NCBI RefSeq assembly: GCF_004124315.2
Contig: NZ_CP096889.1
Coordinates: forward strand, 3,703,001 to 3,767,000
Length of the DNA: 64,000 nt
Direction of reading: 5' to 3'
Origin: Bacillus cabrialesii
GTDB lineage: Bacteria; Bacillota; Bacilli; Bacillales; Bacillaceae
The notes under the pieces are model-generated. The model had not been told where the DNA came from. It ran no database searches and saw nothing but the letters and a program-made list of their open reading frames with translations. Both the position numbers and the translations under genes were made by a program. Position 1 is the stretch's first letter; each line of letters begins with the position of its first letter. This document shows, in pieces, positions 1-9,346 of this stretch.

Positions 1-531
1 TTCAATCGGCTGGTTGTTGTACGTTAAGATTTTGCCTTGCGTGCTGGCAACCGCATCTGTGATTTTTTTCAGCTTCGCTTCATAGCTTGCGCCCCACTGC
101 TTTTTCAGCTCTGCTTTGCTTTTATACACCTGAAACATCTGTGTATCATCCACCAGCGAGCCTTTAGGGGCCTCCACCGCTGAATTCGAGACCATCAGCC
201 TGACAATAAACGTTCTAGCGGCGAGAGCCTGGGCTTTCAGCGCTTCAGGTTTAAAGGTGGCCGGCATTTCGGAGGCGACGACTCCAATCACATACTCTTC
301 AAGCGGAATGTTTTCTACGGATTGATTTGCGGTTCGATAGACGGGAATAGAAACAGGTGATGCCTTCAACGTTTCCGCTCCTTTTGATGCTGGTTTCGTG
401 CTGACTGCTGTCTTTCCTGATTCTGCACTGATCCCCGCGTCTTTGTTATGCTGGAACGGGATAACCAAAAGTGTGGGAATCAAGAGAATCAATGCACATA
501 GTACGGATAGTGTGATTACGAATTGTTTCAT
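1..531 (-). CDS. spoIID: Stage II sporulation protein D, N-terminal part (cut by window edge)
   Basis: This minus-strand frame runs open from an ATG at 531 to the window edge, 177 codons with no stop, so only the N-terminal half is present. An AGGAGG site lies eight bases before the ATG. Residues about 5-25 form one hydrophobic signal-anchor segment, followed by a Ser/Lys/Ala-rich linker and the start of the SpoIID/LytB domain (IPLEEYVIGVVASEMP, then KAQALAARTF). The family is a lytic transglycosylase that trims septal peptidoglycan with SpoIIM and SpoIIP during engulfment in the mother cell. It follows murAA in the same direction but has its own sigma-E type promoter. Identification is firm; the catalytic C-terminal part cannot be checked here. 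Confidence 0.93.
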   Translation of the reverse strand, partial: MKQFVITLSVLCALILLIPTLLVIPFQHNKDAGISAESGKTAVSTKPASKGAETLKASPVSIPVYRTANQSVENIPLEEYVIGVVASEMPATFKPEALKAQALAARTFIVRLMVSNSAVEAPKGSLVDDTQMFQVYKSKAELKKQWGASYEAKLKKITDAVASTQGKILTYNNQPIE

Positions 532-568
532 ATTCAGCTGCCTCCTGCTCGGGATTCGACTCTAGTCT

Positions 569-598
569 AGTCTATGGGCAGGGACAAGCTAATATGAC
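569..598 (-). promoter_or_regulatory. Sigma-E promoter of spoIID
   Basis: Read on the minus strand, GTCATATT (591-598) and CATAGACT (569-576) are separated by 14 bases and lie just upstream of the spoIID start. They fit the sigma-E pattern of KMATATT and CATA-type boxes, as expected for a mother-cell engulfment gene. Confidence 0.75.
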
Positions 599-682
599 TC
601 TCGGTTTGGACAGAAACTTTATTTGTCATTTACGTATTCTTTTTTGCTCTTTTGCGCATAATGATGATAATACACGAAAAAT

Positions 683-717
683 AAAAATCAGTATGCCAGA
701 GTGACATACTGATTTTT
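683..717 (-). terminator. Terminator after murAA
   Basis: An AAAATCAGTATG / CATACTGATTTT inverted repeat with a T-run on the minus-strand side lies nine bases past the murAA stop. It separates murAA from spoIID. Confidence 0.85.
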
Positions 718-725
718 AAGTAAAT

Positions 726-2036
726 TTATGCATTTAAGTCAGAAACGGCTTCTTTGTTCTCTTGCTCAGAAGCAGACTCATCATTTACACGTTCGATGTC
801 TGCGCCGATAGCCGCAAGCTTCTTATGGAAATCAACATAACCGCGGTCTAAGTGCTTCAGTTCAGTAACACGTGTATGACCTTCAGCCACTAACCCCGCA
901 AGAATCAGCGCTGCACCCGCACGCAAATCAGTCGCTGCAACTTCAGCTCCCTGAAGCTGTACAGGACCGTTAATGATGACAGAACGTCCTTCAATCTTGA
1001 TATCACCATTCATACGGCGGAATTCTTCCGCATGCATAAAACGGTTTTCGAAAACAGTTTCTGTAATCATGCTTGTGCCGCTTGCACGAAGCAGAAGCGC
1101 CATCATTTGTGACTGCATATCAGTCGGGAAGCCCGGGTGAGGCATTGTTTTAATGTCGATCGGTTTCAGTTCTTTCGGGCCGATGACACGCAGGCCTTCA
1201 CCTTCATCCTTAATCGTTACACCCATCTCTTCCATTTTAGCAATTAAAGAGGTGAGGTGTTCAGGAACCGCTCCTTTTACTAATACGTTTCCTTCAGTGA
1301 TTGCAGCGGCAACCATAAATGTGCCCGCTTCAATACGGTCAGGAATAATATGGTGTTTTACGCCGTGAAGCTTTTCGACCCCTTCAATTTTGATGGTGCC
1401 GGTGCCCGCTCCGCGGATTTTTCCGCCCATGCCGTTGATATAGTTTGCTAAATCAACGATTTCCGGTTCTTTCGCCACGTTCTCCAGCGTTGTTGTTCCT
1501 TCAGCTAGAGCGGCTGCCATAATCAGGTTCTCTGTAGCTCCTACACTTGGGAAGTCCAGGTAGATTTTTGCGCCTTGCAGACGGCCTTTTACTTCAGCTT
1601 CAATGAAGCCATTGCCGACTTTGATTTCTGCGCCCATTGCTTCAAAACCTTTTAAATGCTGATCGATCGGTCTGGAACCAATTGCGCATCCGCCCGGAAG
1701 CGCAACTCTTGCATGACCTGTACGCGCAAGAAGCGGCCCCATGACAAGCACGGACGCACGCATTTTACGTACATATTCAAAAGGTGCTTCAGTTTGCAAA
1801 GCGTATGAAGCATTTACAGTCACTTCATTATTTTCAAAATGCACATCTGCTCCTAAATGACGCAACACTTCGTTAATTGTATATACATCGGAGAGCGTAG
1901 GTACATCACAAATTACGCTTTTTTCTTCACTTGCTAATAAAGATGCAGCGATAACAGGTAAAACGGCATTTTTAGCGCCTTCAACTTTGACTGTGCCGTT
2001 TAACTTTTGACCGCCGCGGACGATGATTTTTTCCAA
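726..2036 (-). CDS. murAA: UDP-N-acetylglucosamine 1-carboxyvinyltransferase MurAA
   Basis: Catalyses the first committed step of peptidoglycan synthesis, transfer of enolpyruvate from PEP to UDP-GlcNAc in the cytoplasm. The 436-residue protein starts MEKIIVRGG and carries the active-site cysteine C117 in PGGCAIGSRPIDQH, the residue attacked by fosfomycin, plus the conserved K22-N23 pair in EGAKNAVLP. Length fits the family with a short acidic C-terminal tail. A GGAGGGG ribosome site precedes the ATG. ywmB lies 33 bases upstream, and an intrinsic terminator follows. A second paralog, murAB, sits at 28874-30163. In B. subtilis MurAA is the essential copy, and turnover by ClpCP is reported; nothing in this sequence shows that directly. 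Confidence 0.97.
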   Translation of the reverse strand: MEKIIVRGGQKLNGTVKVEGAKNAVLPVIAASLLASEEKSVICDVPTLSDVYTINEVLRHLGADVHFENNEVTVNASYALQTEAPFEYVRKMRASVLVMGPLLARTGHARVALPGGCAIGSRPIDQHLKGFEAMGAEIKVGNGFIEAEVKGRLQGAKIYLDFPSVGATENLIMAAALAEGTTTLENVAKEPEIVDLANYINGMGGKIRGAGTGTIKIEGVEKLHGVKHHIIPDRIEAGTFMVAAAITEGNVLVKGAVPEHLTSLIAKMEEMGVTIKDEGEGLRVIGPKELKPIDIKTMPHPGFPTDMQSQMMALLLRASGTSMITETVFENRFMHAEEFRRMNGDIKIEGRSVIINGPVQLQGAEVAATDLRAGAALILAGLVAEGHTRVTELKHLDRGYVDFHKKLAAIGADIERVNDESASEQENKEAVSDLNA

Positions 2037-2069
2037 GGTATTCCCCTCCGCGTCCCTAAATTCTCTATA

Positions 2070-2810
2070 TTAATATTCAGTCGTAACGATTGGTGTGCCA
2101 ACCGTAACGGTATGTTTTCCGCCCATTCCTGCACTTCTAAGTGCAATTTGCAAATTCATTTTATGTTTCGAGGTCATGATATACTCTTCCCACTCATCTG
2201 TAAACGCAGAAATAGAAACGAAATTTGGCTCAACTACATGTTCTACAGATCTTGCTTGAAATTCTTTTAATAACTGATTTGCTTTTTTTTGCAAAACAAT
2301 ATTCATATTATCATCTAAATGACCATTTAGACAAGTAAAAATAACTACTTTTTCTTGGAATATCCCGAGTGTCTCCCGTTCAAACTGTTCATATGTATCA
2401 TTCCAGCTATTCGGTGTCTCAAGACTCAATTGCTCATATAATAAATACGAAGTTGGGTTTTGTTTTTTGAGGGTTGTAACAAGCTGCAGCCTAAAAGAAG
2501 TGCGATTTTTTTTGTCAGTATATGTGCCAATTGCCTTTACGATTTTATCTTCTTGAGCAATCACCCAATCATATTGACGATACTCTGATTTTAAACGTTG
2601 CACTTTTTGATAAAATTCTTTCTTGGTCAGCGACATGTTTTGTTTTGCATGCAATGTCCACTTATCTATTGACACATCTTGGCGTTCCATCCCCTCTGCA
2701 ATTTGTGCTAACGGCGTTAACTCACTCGCATGAATTGTATGGAAAACAGCAATGACGAAGCTTAACATGACGGATATGATAATGGCGTGTCTTACTTGTT
2801 TTTTCTTCAT
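2070..2810 (-). CDS. ywmB: YwmB, exported TATA-box-binding-like protein of unknown function
   Basis: A 246-residue protein matching B. subtilis YwmB (DUF1779 family). Residues about 6-28 form a hydrophobic signal or anchor segment ending near HASELTPL, so the body is probably extracytoplasmic. No catalytic motif is visible. The chosen ATG (MKKKQVRH) sits eight bases after a GGGGGAG site; an in-frame ATG two codons earlier is too close to that site. It lies directly upstream of murAA in the same direction with a 33-base gap, so the two are probably cotranscribed, hinting at a cell-envelope or sporulation role. That is inference only; the function is unknown. Confidence 0.88.
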   Translation of the reverse strand: MKKKQVRHAIIISVMLSFVIAVFHTIHASELTPLAQIAEGMERQDVSIDKWTLHAKQNMSLTKKEFYQKVQRLKSEYRQYDWVIAQEDKIVKAIGTYTDKKNRTSFRLQLVTTLKKQNPTSYLLYEQLSLETPNSWNDTYEQFERETLGIFQEKVVIFTCLNGHLDDNMNIVLQKKANQLLKEFQARSVEHVVEPNFVSISAFTDEWEEYIMTSKHKMNLQIALRSAGMGGKHTVTVGTPIVTTEY

Positions 2811-2943
2811 ATTCATCTCTCCCCCTTATCCCCAGTTTTACCGGAGGCAAGAGGCGCCATACGTAAAAATCTTCGTCAAAACTCGAGCTATTCGCTTCAA
2901 CCGCTTCCCCAACCATTCCCGTGATTATGGGGTTTAAAACCTA

Positions 2944-3174
2944 TTAAAATAGATAGGGAAGCTGCTGTGAATAATTAAGGTAATCTAAAAAGAAATTCGC
3001 AACGGCCGTTCCAATGGCGATGGTCAGCAAAATCATCAGGAGTCTTGCCTGCACCACTTTGCCTTTTTTAATTAACGGATCGATATTGACGGCTTGGAGC
3101 GCCCACCAAGTCACCGCTATAAAAATCAAATGAACGACAATGCCGATTGCCGCCTGCTGTCCCAATACACTCAT
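2944..3174 (-). CDS. ywzB: YwzB, small DUF1146 membrane protein
   Basis: A 76-residue protein with two hydrophobic segments (about residues 8-27 and 42-62) joined by a short basic loop, matching the YwzB/DUF1146 family of firmicute membrane proteins. The ATG is preceded by AAAGGAG with a seven-base spacer. It lies between the ATP synthase operon and ywmB-murAA, a position that, as I recall, is conserved in Bacillus. It is divergent from ywmA. No function is established for the family, and the conserved neighbourhood with envelope and ATP-synthase genes does not by itself define one. Confidence 0.85.
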   Translation of the reverse strand: MSVLGQQAAIGIVVHLIFIAVTWWALQAVNIDPLIKKGKVVQARLLMILLTIAIGTAVANFFLDYLNYSQQLPYLF

Positions 3175-3350
3175 CTACTCACTCCTTTCATCCTTTCTCC
3201 GCGCTTATACCCTTTCTTATTATATAAGAAGCACAGATAAAGATGATACATTTTATACAGAACGGAATAATCAGCCAAATCTAGGGCTAATCCCCGCTTA
3301 AAATGCGATTCTTTTACATGGTATACTTTATTGGAAAGGAGCTGGCAAAT

Positions 3351-3824
3351 GTGAATCATTCTTTTTTTCAGCCTGAAAAGCAATACGGTGAGGACCTGCC
3401 AATTTTTGAACAGGAATGGGAAGCAATTGCATTCTATTATGATTATAGACAGTCACAGATTGAAGAACTGAATGAATTGTGTCAGTTTTATAACATTTCT
3501 CTCACCTATACGAGAGAAAGCCTTGAAGAGCTTGAAAACCTTTATTTTCAAAGTATACAAGAGCTTTTGCTTGCTGATTGGAATCTTCCTATTGAAGAAT
3601 TTGAGAAAATGATCAGTGTTTATCTTATAGATTGCGTGATTGCCCACCATGAAGATGCTGAATGGGTTGTAAAACCTTATCCGTATACAGACGGCGCTTA
3701 TACGATGGGCTTCAGAAGACATCGCAAATCATGGCACACAATGAATACCTGCGATGGTTTATATATGCGGCAAAAAGAGGATCAGCCGCTTCTGTCGCTG
3801 TTTGATTCTCTTGTGCGTTCATAA
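3351..3824 (+). CDS. ywmA: YwmA, conserved protein of unknown function
   Basis: A 157-residue soluble protein corresponding to B. subtilis YwmA. I chose the GTG at 3351 because GGAAAGGAG ends ten bases upstream; an upstream in-frame ATG at 3303 has no ribosome site. The protein is rich in Glu, Tyr and aromatic residues (YYDYRQSQIEELNELCQFYN), has no signal peptide or membrane segment and shows no motif I recognise. It is transcribed toward the ATP synthase operon and shares a bidirectional terminator with atpC. Function unknown. Confidence 0.82.
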   Translation: MNHSFFQPEKQYGEDLPIFEQEWEAIAFYYDYRQSQIEELNELCQFYNISLTYTRESLEELENLYFQSIQELLLADWNLPIEEFEKMISVYLIDCVIAHHEDAEWVVKPYPYTDGAYTMGFRRHRKSWHTMNTCDGLYMRQKEDQPLLSLFDSLVRS

Positions 3825-3858
3825 AAAAAATCCTTCTCATAAAGAGAAGGATTTTTTC
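3823..3858. terminator. Bidirectional terminator between ywmA and atpC
   Basis: AAAAAATCCTTCTC and GAGAAGGATTTTTT pair around a five-base loop, with T-runs on both strands. It overlaps the ywmA stop and ends the atp operon at the atpC stop. Confidence 0.93.
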
Positions 3859-4257
3859 TTATTTCCCTGCTACATCCAATCTGTTCAAAGCCCGCTGTAA
3901 CGCAAGCTCAGCCCGACGAATGTCAGTATCATCTGATTGAGAATTCAAACGCTCCTGCGCCCGCTGGCGTGCAGCTTCAGCGCGCTCTTTATCGATGCCT
4001 TCTGCTGCCTCAGCAGCCTGGGCAAGGATGGTAACCTGATCAGGACGGACTTCTACAAATCCGCCGCTGACGGCAACCAATTCAGTCTGTCCGTCTTTTT
4101 TCAGACGGACAGCGCCGATTTTAAGAGGAGCCACGGTTGGAATATGGCCTGGCAAAATACCGAGATCGCCGCTTTCGGCTCTCACACTCACCATTTCAAT
4201 ATCCGCATCGTATACTGGGCCGTCGGGAGTAACGATATTGACTTTAACGGTCTTCAT
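3859..4257 (-). CDS. atpC: ATP synthase F1 epsilon subunit
   Basis: The 132-residue epsilon subunit of the rotor stalk, which couples gamma rotation and restrains ATP hydrolysis. An N-terminal beta-sandwich (residues 1-85, with SGDLGILPGHIPTVAPL) is followed by a two-helix C-terminal hairpin rich in Arg, Ala and Glu (about 90-130). Length fits the family. The ATG follows a GGAGGG site. It is the last gene of the nine-gene atp operon, 23 bases after atpD, and stops right at the bidirectional terminator. Confidence 0.97.
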   Translation of the reverse strand: MKTVKVNIVTPDGPVYDADIEMVSVRAESGDLGILPGHIPTVAPLKIGAVRLKKDGQTELVAVSGGFVEVRPDQVTILAQAAEAAEGIDKERAEAARQRAQERLNSQSDDTDIRRAELALQRALNRLDVAGK

Positions 4258-4280
4258 GCTTTTACCCTCCTAGGACCAGA

Positions 4281-5699
4281 TTAAACTTCTACACCCATTT
4301 CTTTTGCTTTCTCAATAACTTCTTCAATACGGCCTACAAGACGGAACGCATCTTCAGGGAGATGGTCGTATTTGCCGGCTAAGATCTCTTTGAAACCTTG
4401 AACCGTTTCTTTTACAGGCACGTAAGAACCTTTTTGTCCAGTGAACTGTTCAGCCACGTGGAAGTTTTGAGAAAGGAAGAACTGAATACGGCGTGCGCGT
4501 TGAACGACAAGCTTGTCTTCATCACTCAATTCATCCATACCGAGAATCGCAATGATATCTTGAAGCTCTTTGTAACGCTGAAGCGTTGACTGTACTTCAC
4601 GGGCAACCGCATAATGCTCTTCTCCGACAATTTCAGGAGCAAGGGCGCGTGATGTAGAAGCCAACGGATCAACCGCAGGGTAAATACCCATCTCAGTTAA
4701 TTTACGCTCAAGGTTTGTTGTCGCATCCAAGTGAGCGAACGTTGTTGCCGGCGCCGGGTCAGTGTAGTCATCGGCAGGCACGTAGATCGCCTGGATAGAT
4801 GTAACTGATCCAACGTTAGTAGACGTGATACGCTCTTGAAGCTGACCCATTTCAGTCGCAAGCGTCGGCTGATAACCAACCGCTGAAGGCATACGGCCAA
4901 GAAGGGCGGAAACCTCTGAACCCGCTTGTGTGAAACGGAAAATGTTATCGATGAAGAACAGTACGTCCTGTCCTTGCTCATCACGGAAGTGCTCAGCCAT
5001 TGTAAGGCCTGTCAAAGCAACACGCATACGTGCGCCCGGCGGCTCGTTCATTTGTCCGAATACCATGGCTGTTTTGTTGATTACGCCAGAGTCGCTCATT
5101 TCGTAGAAAAGGTCGTTCCCTTCACGAGTACGCTCCCCTACACCGGCGAATACAGAGATACCGCCGTGCTCTTGCGCGATGTTGTTGATTAATTCCTGGA
5201 TTAATACGGTTTTACCTACACCGGCACCGCCGAACAATCCGATCTTACCGCCCTTGATGTATGGAGCAAGCAAGTCAACAACTTTAATACCTGTTTCAAG
5301 AATTTCAACTTCTGTTGACAGCTGATCAAATGAAGGCGCCTGTCTGTGAATCGGATCCTTTTTCGCATCCGCAGGAAGCGGCTCATTCAAATCAATATTT
5401 TCTCCGAGTACATTAAATACACGGCCAAGTGTTACATTACCAACCGGTACAGAGATTGGCGCTCCTGTATCAACAGCTTCCATTCCACGCTGAACACCGT
5501 CCGTTGATGCCATTGCGATTGTACGGACAGTATCATCGCCTAAATGAAGAGCGACCTCAAGCGTCAATTCAATACCTACTTCGTTTTCACTAGCTGGCTG
5601 TGAAATTTTAATCGCATTATAAATTTCAGGCAAGTGACCGTCTTCAAAACGCACGTCGACGACCGGTCCTAATACCTGGCTAACGCGTCCTTTTTTCAT
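4281..5699 (-). CDS. atpD: ATP synthase F1 beta subunit (catalytic)
   Basis: The 472-residue catalytic subunit of F1, which forms the alpha3-beta3 hexamer and makes ATP from ADP and phosphate. The P-loop GGAGVGKT lies near residues 153-160, the catalytic Glu is in GERTREGND, and the FFIDNIFRFTQAG segment is a Walker B-type strand. I start at the ATG at 5699 (MKKGRVSQ) because AGGAGGG lies just upstream; an in-frame start six codons earlier would place that site inside the coding region. It lies 25 bases after atpG in the operon. Confidence 0.97.
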   Translation of the reverse strand: MKKGRVSQVLGPVVDVRFEDGHLPEIYNAIKISQPASENEVGIELTLEVALHLGDDTVRTIAMASTDGVQRGMEAVDTGAPISVPVGNVTLGRVFNVLGENIDLNEPLPADAKKDPIHRQAPSFDQLSTEVEILETGIKVVDLLAPYIKGGKIGLFGGAGVGKTVLIQELINNIAQEHGGISVFAGVGERTREGNDLFYEMSDSGVINKTAMVFGQMNEPPGARMRVALTGLTMAEHFRDEQGQDVLFFIDNIFRFTQAGSEVSALLGRMPSAVGYQPTLATEMGQLQERITSTNVGSVTSIQAIYVPADDYTDPAPATTFAHLDATTNLERKLTEMGIYPAVDPLASTSRALAPEIVGEEHYAVAREVQSTLQRYKELQDIIAILGMDELSDEDKLVVQRARRIQFFLSQNFHVAEQFTGQKGSYVPVKETVQGFKEILAGKYDHLPEDAFRLVGRIEEVIEKAKEMGVEV

Positions 5700-5724
5700 C
5701 GCTATCCCTCCTGACAAAATCTTT

Positions 5725-6588
5725 CTATTCTAAAGCGGCTGCTCCGCCGACAATTTCCGTAATTTCTTGTGTGATGGCTGCTTGGCGAGCGCGGTTGTAA
5801 GAAAGCGAAAGTGAATCGATAAGTTCCTTCGCGTTGTCTGTCGCGTTTTTCATCGCCGTCATTCTTGCAGCGTGCTCACTTGCTTTACTGTCAAGAAGCG
5901 CGCCGAAGATTAAGCTTTCCGCATATTGAGGAAGCAAAACCTCCAGAACCTCCTCTTCAGACGGTTCAAATTCATAAGACGCCGTTCTCTTTCCGCCGAC
6001 GCTGCCCAAATCAGATAACGGCAGAAGTTTTTTCTCCGTTACTTCTTGAGAAATGGCGCTGACAAAATGGTTATAAACAAGGTGCAATTCATCAAACGCA
6101 CCATCTATAAACATTTGGATCGTTTGTCGGGCAAGATCCTTAATTTCTGTAAACGTTACTTCATCTCCAAGTCCTGTTAACTCGGAAATGATCGGAATCT
6201 CACGTTTTTTAAAGAAATCACGGCCCACTCTTCCGATGACGATCACCGCATACTCATCCTTAGATTGATGACGTTCTTGCATGGCCTGATAAGCACTTCG
6301 TAAAACCGAACTGTTAAAAGCGCCGGCAAGACCGCGGTCAGACGTAATGACAAGATATGCCGTCTTTTTCACTTCTCTGCTGAGAAGCATCGGATGCTTT
6401 ACGTTGCCGGAAACTCTCCCGACGTTCGACACAACCTCTTGAATCTTATCCATATATGGCACAAATGATTTTGCGTTGTTTTCAGCACGATTCAGCTTAG
6501 CCGCAGATACCATCTGCATGGCTTTTGTAATCTGGCTCGTTTTTTTTGTTGACGTGATCCTTGACTTAATATCGCGTAATGAGGCCAA
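5725..6588 (-). CDS. atpG: ATP synthase F1 gamma subunit
   Basis: The central rotor shaft of F1. The protein has 287 residues when started at the TTG at 6588 (L/M-ASLRDIKSRI), which follows AAAGGTGGTGA with a suitable spacer; an in-frame GTG at 6600 overlaps that ribosome site. N-terminal (TSQITKAMQMVSAAK) and C-terminal (SYNRARQAAITQEITEIVGGA) coiled-coil helices are the family signatures, framing a Rossmann-like domain with the conserved LVITSDRGLAGAFN. It sits between atpA and atpD in the operon. Confidence 0.96.
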   Translation of the reverse strand: MASLRDIKSRITSTKKTSQITKAMQMVSAAKLNRAENNAKSFVPYMDKIQEVVSNVGRVSGNVKHPMLLSREVKKTAYLVITSDRGLAGAFNSSVLRSAYQAMQERHQSKDEYAVIVIGRVGRDFFKKREIPIISELTGLGDEVTFTEIKDLARQTIQMFIDGAFDELHLVYNHFVSAISQEVTEKKLLPLSDLGSVGGKRTASYEFEPSEEEVLEVLLPQYAESLIFGALLDSKASEHAARMTAMKNATDNAKELIDSLSLSYNRARQAAITQEITEIVGGAAALE

Positions 6589-6664
6589 AGATTTCACCAC
6601 CTTTTCTCTTCATCTGCGTAAAAAGAGAGAAAAAGAGAACCTTTTTCTCTCATCAGCATTCGAG

Positions 6665-8173
6665 TTAGTTGCTTGGTGCAAATGTGCGTTTGAAGCCTTC
6701 GATTGCAGCTTTGAAGTCTTCATCAGCAGGAAGGTTTCCTGTTTTCGCAATTCCGTCAAGCAGTTCTTTATGGTTTTGGTCAAGGTACATGTAGTACTCT
6801 TCTTCAAAACGTCTGATATCCGCTACAGGAATATCATCAAGATGTCCTTTTGTCAGCGCATAAAGAATGGCTACTTGCTTTTCAACCGGAAGCGGCTTGT
6901 TCAGATCCTGCTTCAGCACTTCAACTGTACGCGCACCGCGGTTCAGTTTCGCCTGAGTTGCTTGGTCAAGGTCAGATCCGAATTGAGCGAATGCTTCCAG
7001 CTCACGGTATGACGCAAGGTCAAGACGCAAAGTTCCTGATACTTTTTTCATCGCTTTGATTTGCGCTGAACCGCCGACACGGGATACAGACAATCCGGCG
7101 TTGATCGCTGGACGCACGCCCGAGAAGAACAAATCAGATTGCAGGAAGATCTGTCCGTCGGTGATGGAAATAACGTTCGTCGGAATATAAGCAGAGATAT
7201 CTCCGGCTTGTGTTTCTACGAACGGCAGAGCTGTAATTGATCCTGCGCCTTTCGCGTCGCTCAGCTTTGCTGCACGCTCAAGCAGACGGGAATGAAGGTA
7301 GAATACATCCCCAGGGAACGCTTCACGGCCTGGCGGACGGCGAAGAAGCAAGGACAGCTCACGGTAAGCAGCCGCTTGTTTAGAAAGATCATCGTATACA
7401 ACAAGAACGTGCTTGCCGTTGTACATAAATTCTTCTGCCATTGTAACCCCTGCATACGGAGCCAGGTACAGAAGCGGTGCCGGCTGTGACGCAGACGCCG
7501 TTACAACGATTGTATAATCAAGCGCGCCGTGCTTACGCAATGTTTCTACTACGCCGCGGACTGTTGATTCTTTTTGACCGATCGCAACGTATACGCAGAT
7601 CATGTCTTGGTCTTTTTGGTTCAGGATCGCATCGATCGCAACAGATGTTTTACCTGTTTGGCGGTCACCGATGATCAGCTCACGCTGGCCGCGGCCGATT
7701 GGGATCAGTGCATCGATCGCTTTAATACCTGTTTGAAGCGGTTCATGAACAGATTTACGGTCCATAACGCCTGGTGCATTGCTTTCGATCGGACGTGTTT
7801 TGCTTGTAAGGATCGGGCCAAGTCCGTCTACCGGCTGACCTAATGGGTTCACAATACGGCCGATTAGTTCTTCACCGACAGGAACCTCCATGATGCGGCC
7901 TGTTCTTTTTACTTCGTCTCCTTCGCGGATCTCACTGAAAGGTCCTAAGATGACGATACCTACGTTTGATTCTTCAAGGTTTTGAGCCATACCCAAAACA
8001 CCGTTTGAAAATTCGACAAGTTCACCGGCCATACAGTTGTCAAGGCCGTGTACACGAGCAATACCGTCACCGACTTGGATGACTGTACCTACGTCTTGAA
8101 CTTCAATATCAGATTGATAATTTTGTATTTGCTGTTTTATCAGCGTGCTAATCTCTTCAGCTTTGATGCTCAC
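6665..8173 (-). CDS. atpA: ATP synthase F1 alpha subunit
   Basis: The 502-residue non-catalytic nucleotide-binding subunit of F1. The P-loop GDRQTGKT lies near residues 169-176, and the arginine-finger region SVSRVGGSAQ lies near residues 365-380. The N-terminal crown domain (residues 1-95) and the C-terminal helical domain are complete, and the length matches the family exactly. It lies 16 bases after atpH and 76 bases before atpG in the atp operon. Confidence 0.97.
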   Translation of the reverse strand: MSIKAEEISTLIKQQIQNYQSDIEVQDVGTVIQVGDGIARVHGLDNCMAGELVEFSNGVLGMAQNLEESNVGIVILGPFSEIREGDEVKRTGRIMEVPVGEELIGRIVNPLGQPVDGLGPILTSKTRPIESNAPGVMDRKSVHEPLQTGIKAIDALIPIGRGQRELIIGDRQTGKTSVAIDAILNQKDQDMICVYVAIGQKESTVRGVVETLRKHGALDYTIVVTASASQPAPLLYLAPYAGVTMAEEFMYNGKHVLVVYDDLSKQAAAYRELSLLLRRPPGREAFPGDVFYLHSRLLERAAKLSDAKGAGSITALPFVETQAGDISAYIPTNVISITDGQIFLQSDLFFSGVRPAINAGLSVSRVGGSAQIKAMKKVSGTLRLDLASYRELEAFAQFGSDLDQATQAKLNRGARTVEVLKQDLNKPLPVEKQVAILYALTKGHLDDIPVADIRRFEEEYYMYLDQNHKELLDGIAKTGNLPADEDFKAAIEGFKRTFAPSN

Positions 8174-8189
8174 TTAGGTTTCACCCCTT

Positions 8190-8735
8190 CTATCGATTTT
8201 CCCCGGCTAGTTGACGTTCAATGCGCTGAAGCTTTCCGCTTACGCTGCCGTCAAAAATCCGGTTTCCAATGCGGACTTTAATGCCGCCTATTAAATCCGT
8301 CTGCACTTCATTTCTGATTCTCAGTGAAGCGACTCCGGCTTTTTTTGCAAACACTTGTGATAATGATAACATTTCTGCTTCCGTCAGCGGTTTCACTGAA
8401 TATACGGTCGCATCTTCTATTTGACGAGCCTCATTTGCGAGTTTGATAAACTCATCTGCGAGTTCAGACACAATCGCGGCACGATGGCGGTCAATCAAAA
8501 GAAAAATCGTATTGAGCACAGACTGTGACAAAGAGCCAAAAGCATTCTGAATCAGCTCTTTTTTCTTCGCAGCCGGCACCTTCGGATGGTTTAACACATC
8601 ATTAAGCGCTTTTTCATTTTGAAATACTTGTTTTACAACAGTTAGCTCTTCTTCTACTTGATTCAGCTGAGCGGACTCATTGGCTATATCAAAAAGAGCT
8701 GACGCATATCGTTTAGAGACAGCTGATCCACTCAT
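8190..8735 (-). CDS. atpH: ATP synthase F1 delta subunit (OSCP)
   Basis: The 181-residue delta subunit, which ties the b-subunit stator to the top of F1. It has an N-terminal six-helix bundle (starting SKRYASALFDIA) and a C-terminal domain with the family signature DLIGGIKVRIGNRIFDGSV. Its start overlaps the atpF stop by four bases (ATGA), which indicates translational coupling. Confidence 0.96.
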   Translation of the reverse strand: MSGSAVSKRYASALFDIANESAQLNQVEEELTVVKQVFQNEKALNDVLNHPKVPAAKKKELIQNAFGSLSQSVLNTIFLLIDRHRAAIVSELADEFIKLANEARQIEDATVYSVKPLTEAEMLSLSQVFAKKAGVASLRIRNEVQTDLIGGIKVRIGNRIFDGSVSGKLQRIERQLAGENR

Positions 8736-9244
8736 CGGCTTTCTCCTACCTCTTTAAGATAGTCCTGGATTAGTTTCTCTTGAGCTTGTTCATCCAGTTC
8801 TTTTTCGATCACTTTCGACGCAATCATGACAGAAAGAGACGCTACTTGCTCGCGGAGAGCAGAAACCGCCTGTTCTTTTTCCTTCACGATTTCAGTTCTT
8901 GCTGCTTCTTTCAGACGTTCAGATTCTGCACGCGCAGCCTGAATAATCTCTTCTTTTTGCTTCTCTCCCAGTTTCTTTGCGTTTTCGATAAGAGTTTGGG
9001 ATTCCTGTCTTGCTTCTTTTAAAAGAACGCGCTGCTCTTCAATCAGCTGCTGCGCTTCTTTATTTTTTTCTTCAGCAGACGTAATTTCTCCAGCGATGTG
9101 GTCTTCACGCTGTTTCATTATGTTTAATAGCGGCCCTAAAGCGTATTTCTTCAGAAGCGCTAATAAGATTAACATAGCTAACAGTTGGAACAGGATATCT
9201 CCGCCGTTAAACGACAATCCTAGTTCAAGTGGTAATTGAGACAT
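8732..9244 (-). CDS. atpF: ATP synthase Fo subunit b
   Basis: The 170-residue peripheral stalk subunit. One transmembrane segment lies at residues about 15-35 (DILFQLLAMLILLALLKKYALGP), followed by a long charged coiled coil to the C-terminus, rich in Glu, Gln and Lys. It overlaps atpH by four bases. Upstream, a 162-base gap separates it from atpE; that gap contains a hairpin described separately and may help set the different doses of c and b subunits. Confidence 0.96.
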   Translation of the reverse strand: MSQLPLELGLSFNGGDILFQLLAMLILLALLKKYALGPLLNIMKQREDHIAGEITSAEEKNKEAQQLIEEQRVLLKEARQESQTLIENAKKLGEKQKEEIIQAARAESERLKEAARTEIVKEKEQAVSALREQVASLSVMIASKVIEKELDEQAQEKLIQDYLKEVGESR

Positions 9245-9346
9245 CTACTACGGCAACTCCCTTCTGCAGGTTTTTCTTTGCTGATCCAGCAGCCGCACTT
9301 GTCTCTTTTCAGCCGGCAAGGCGGGTTGCTTATCAGACATAAAGCA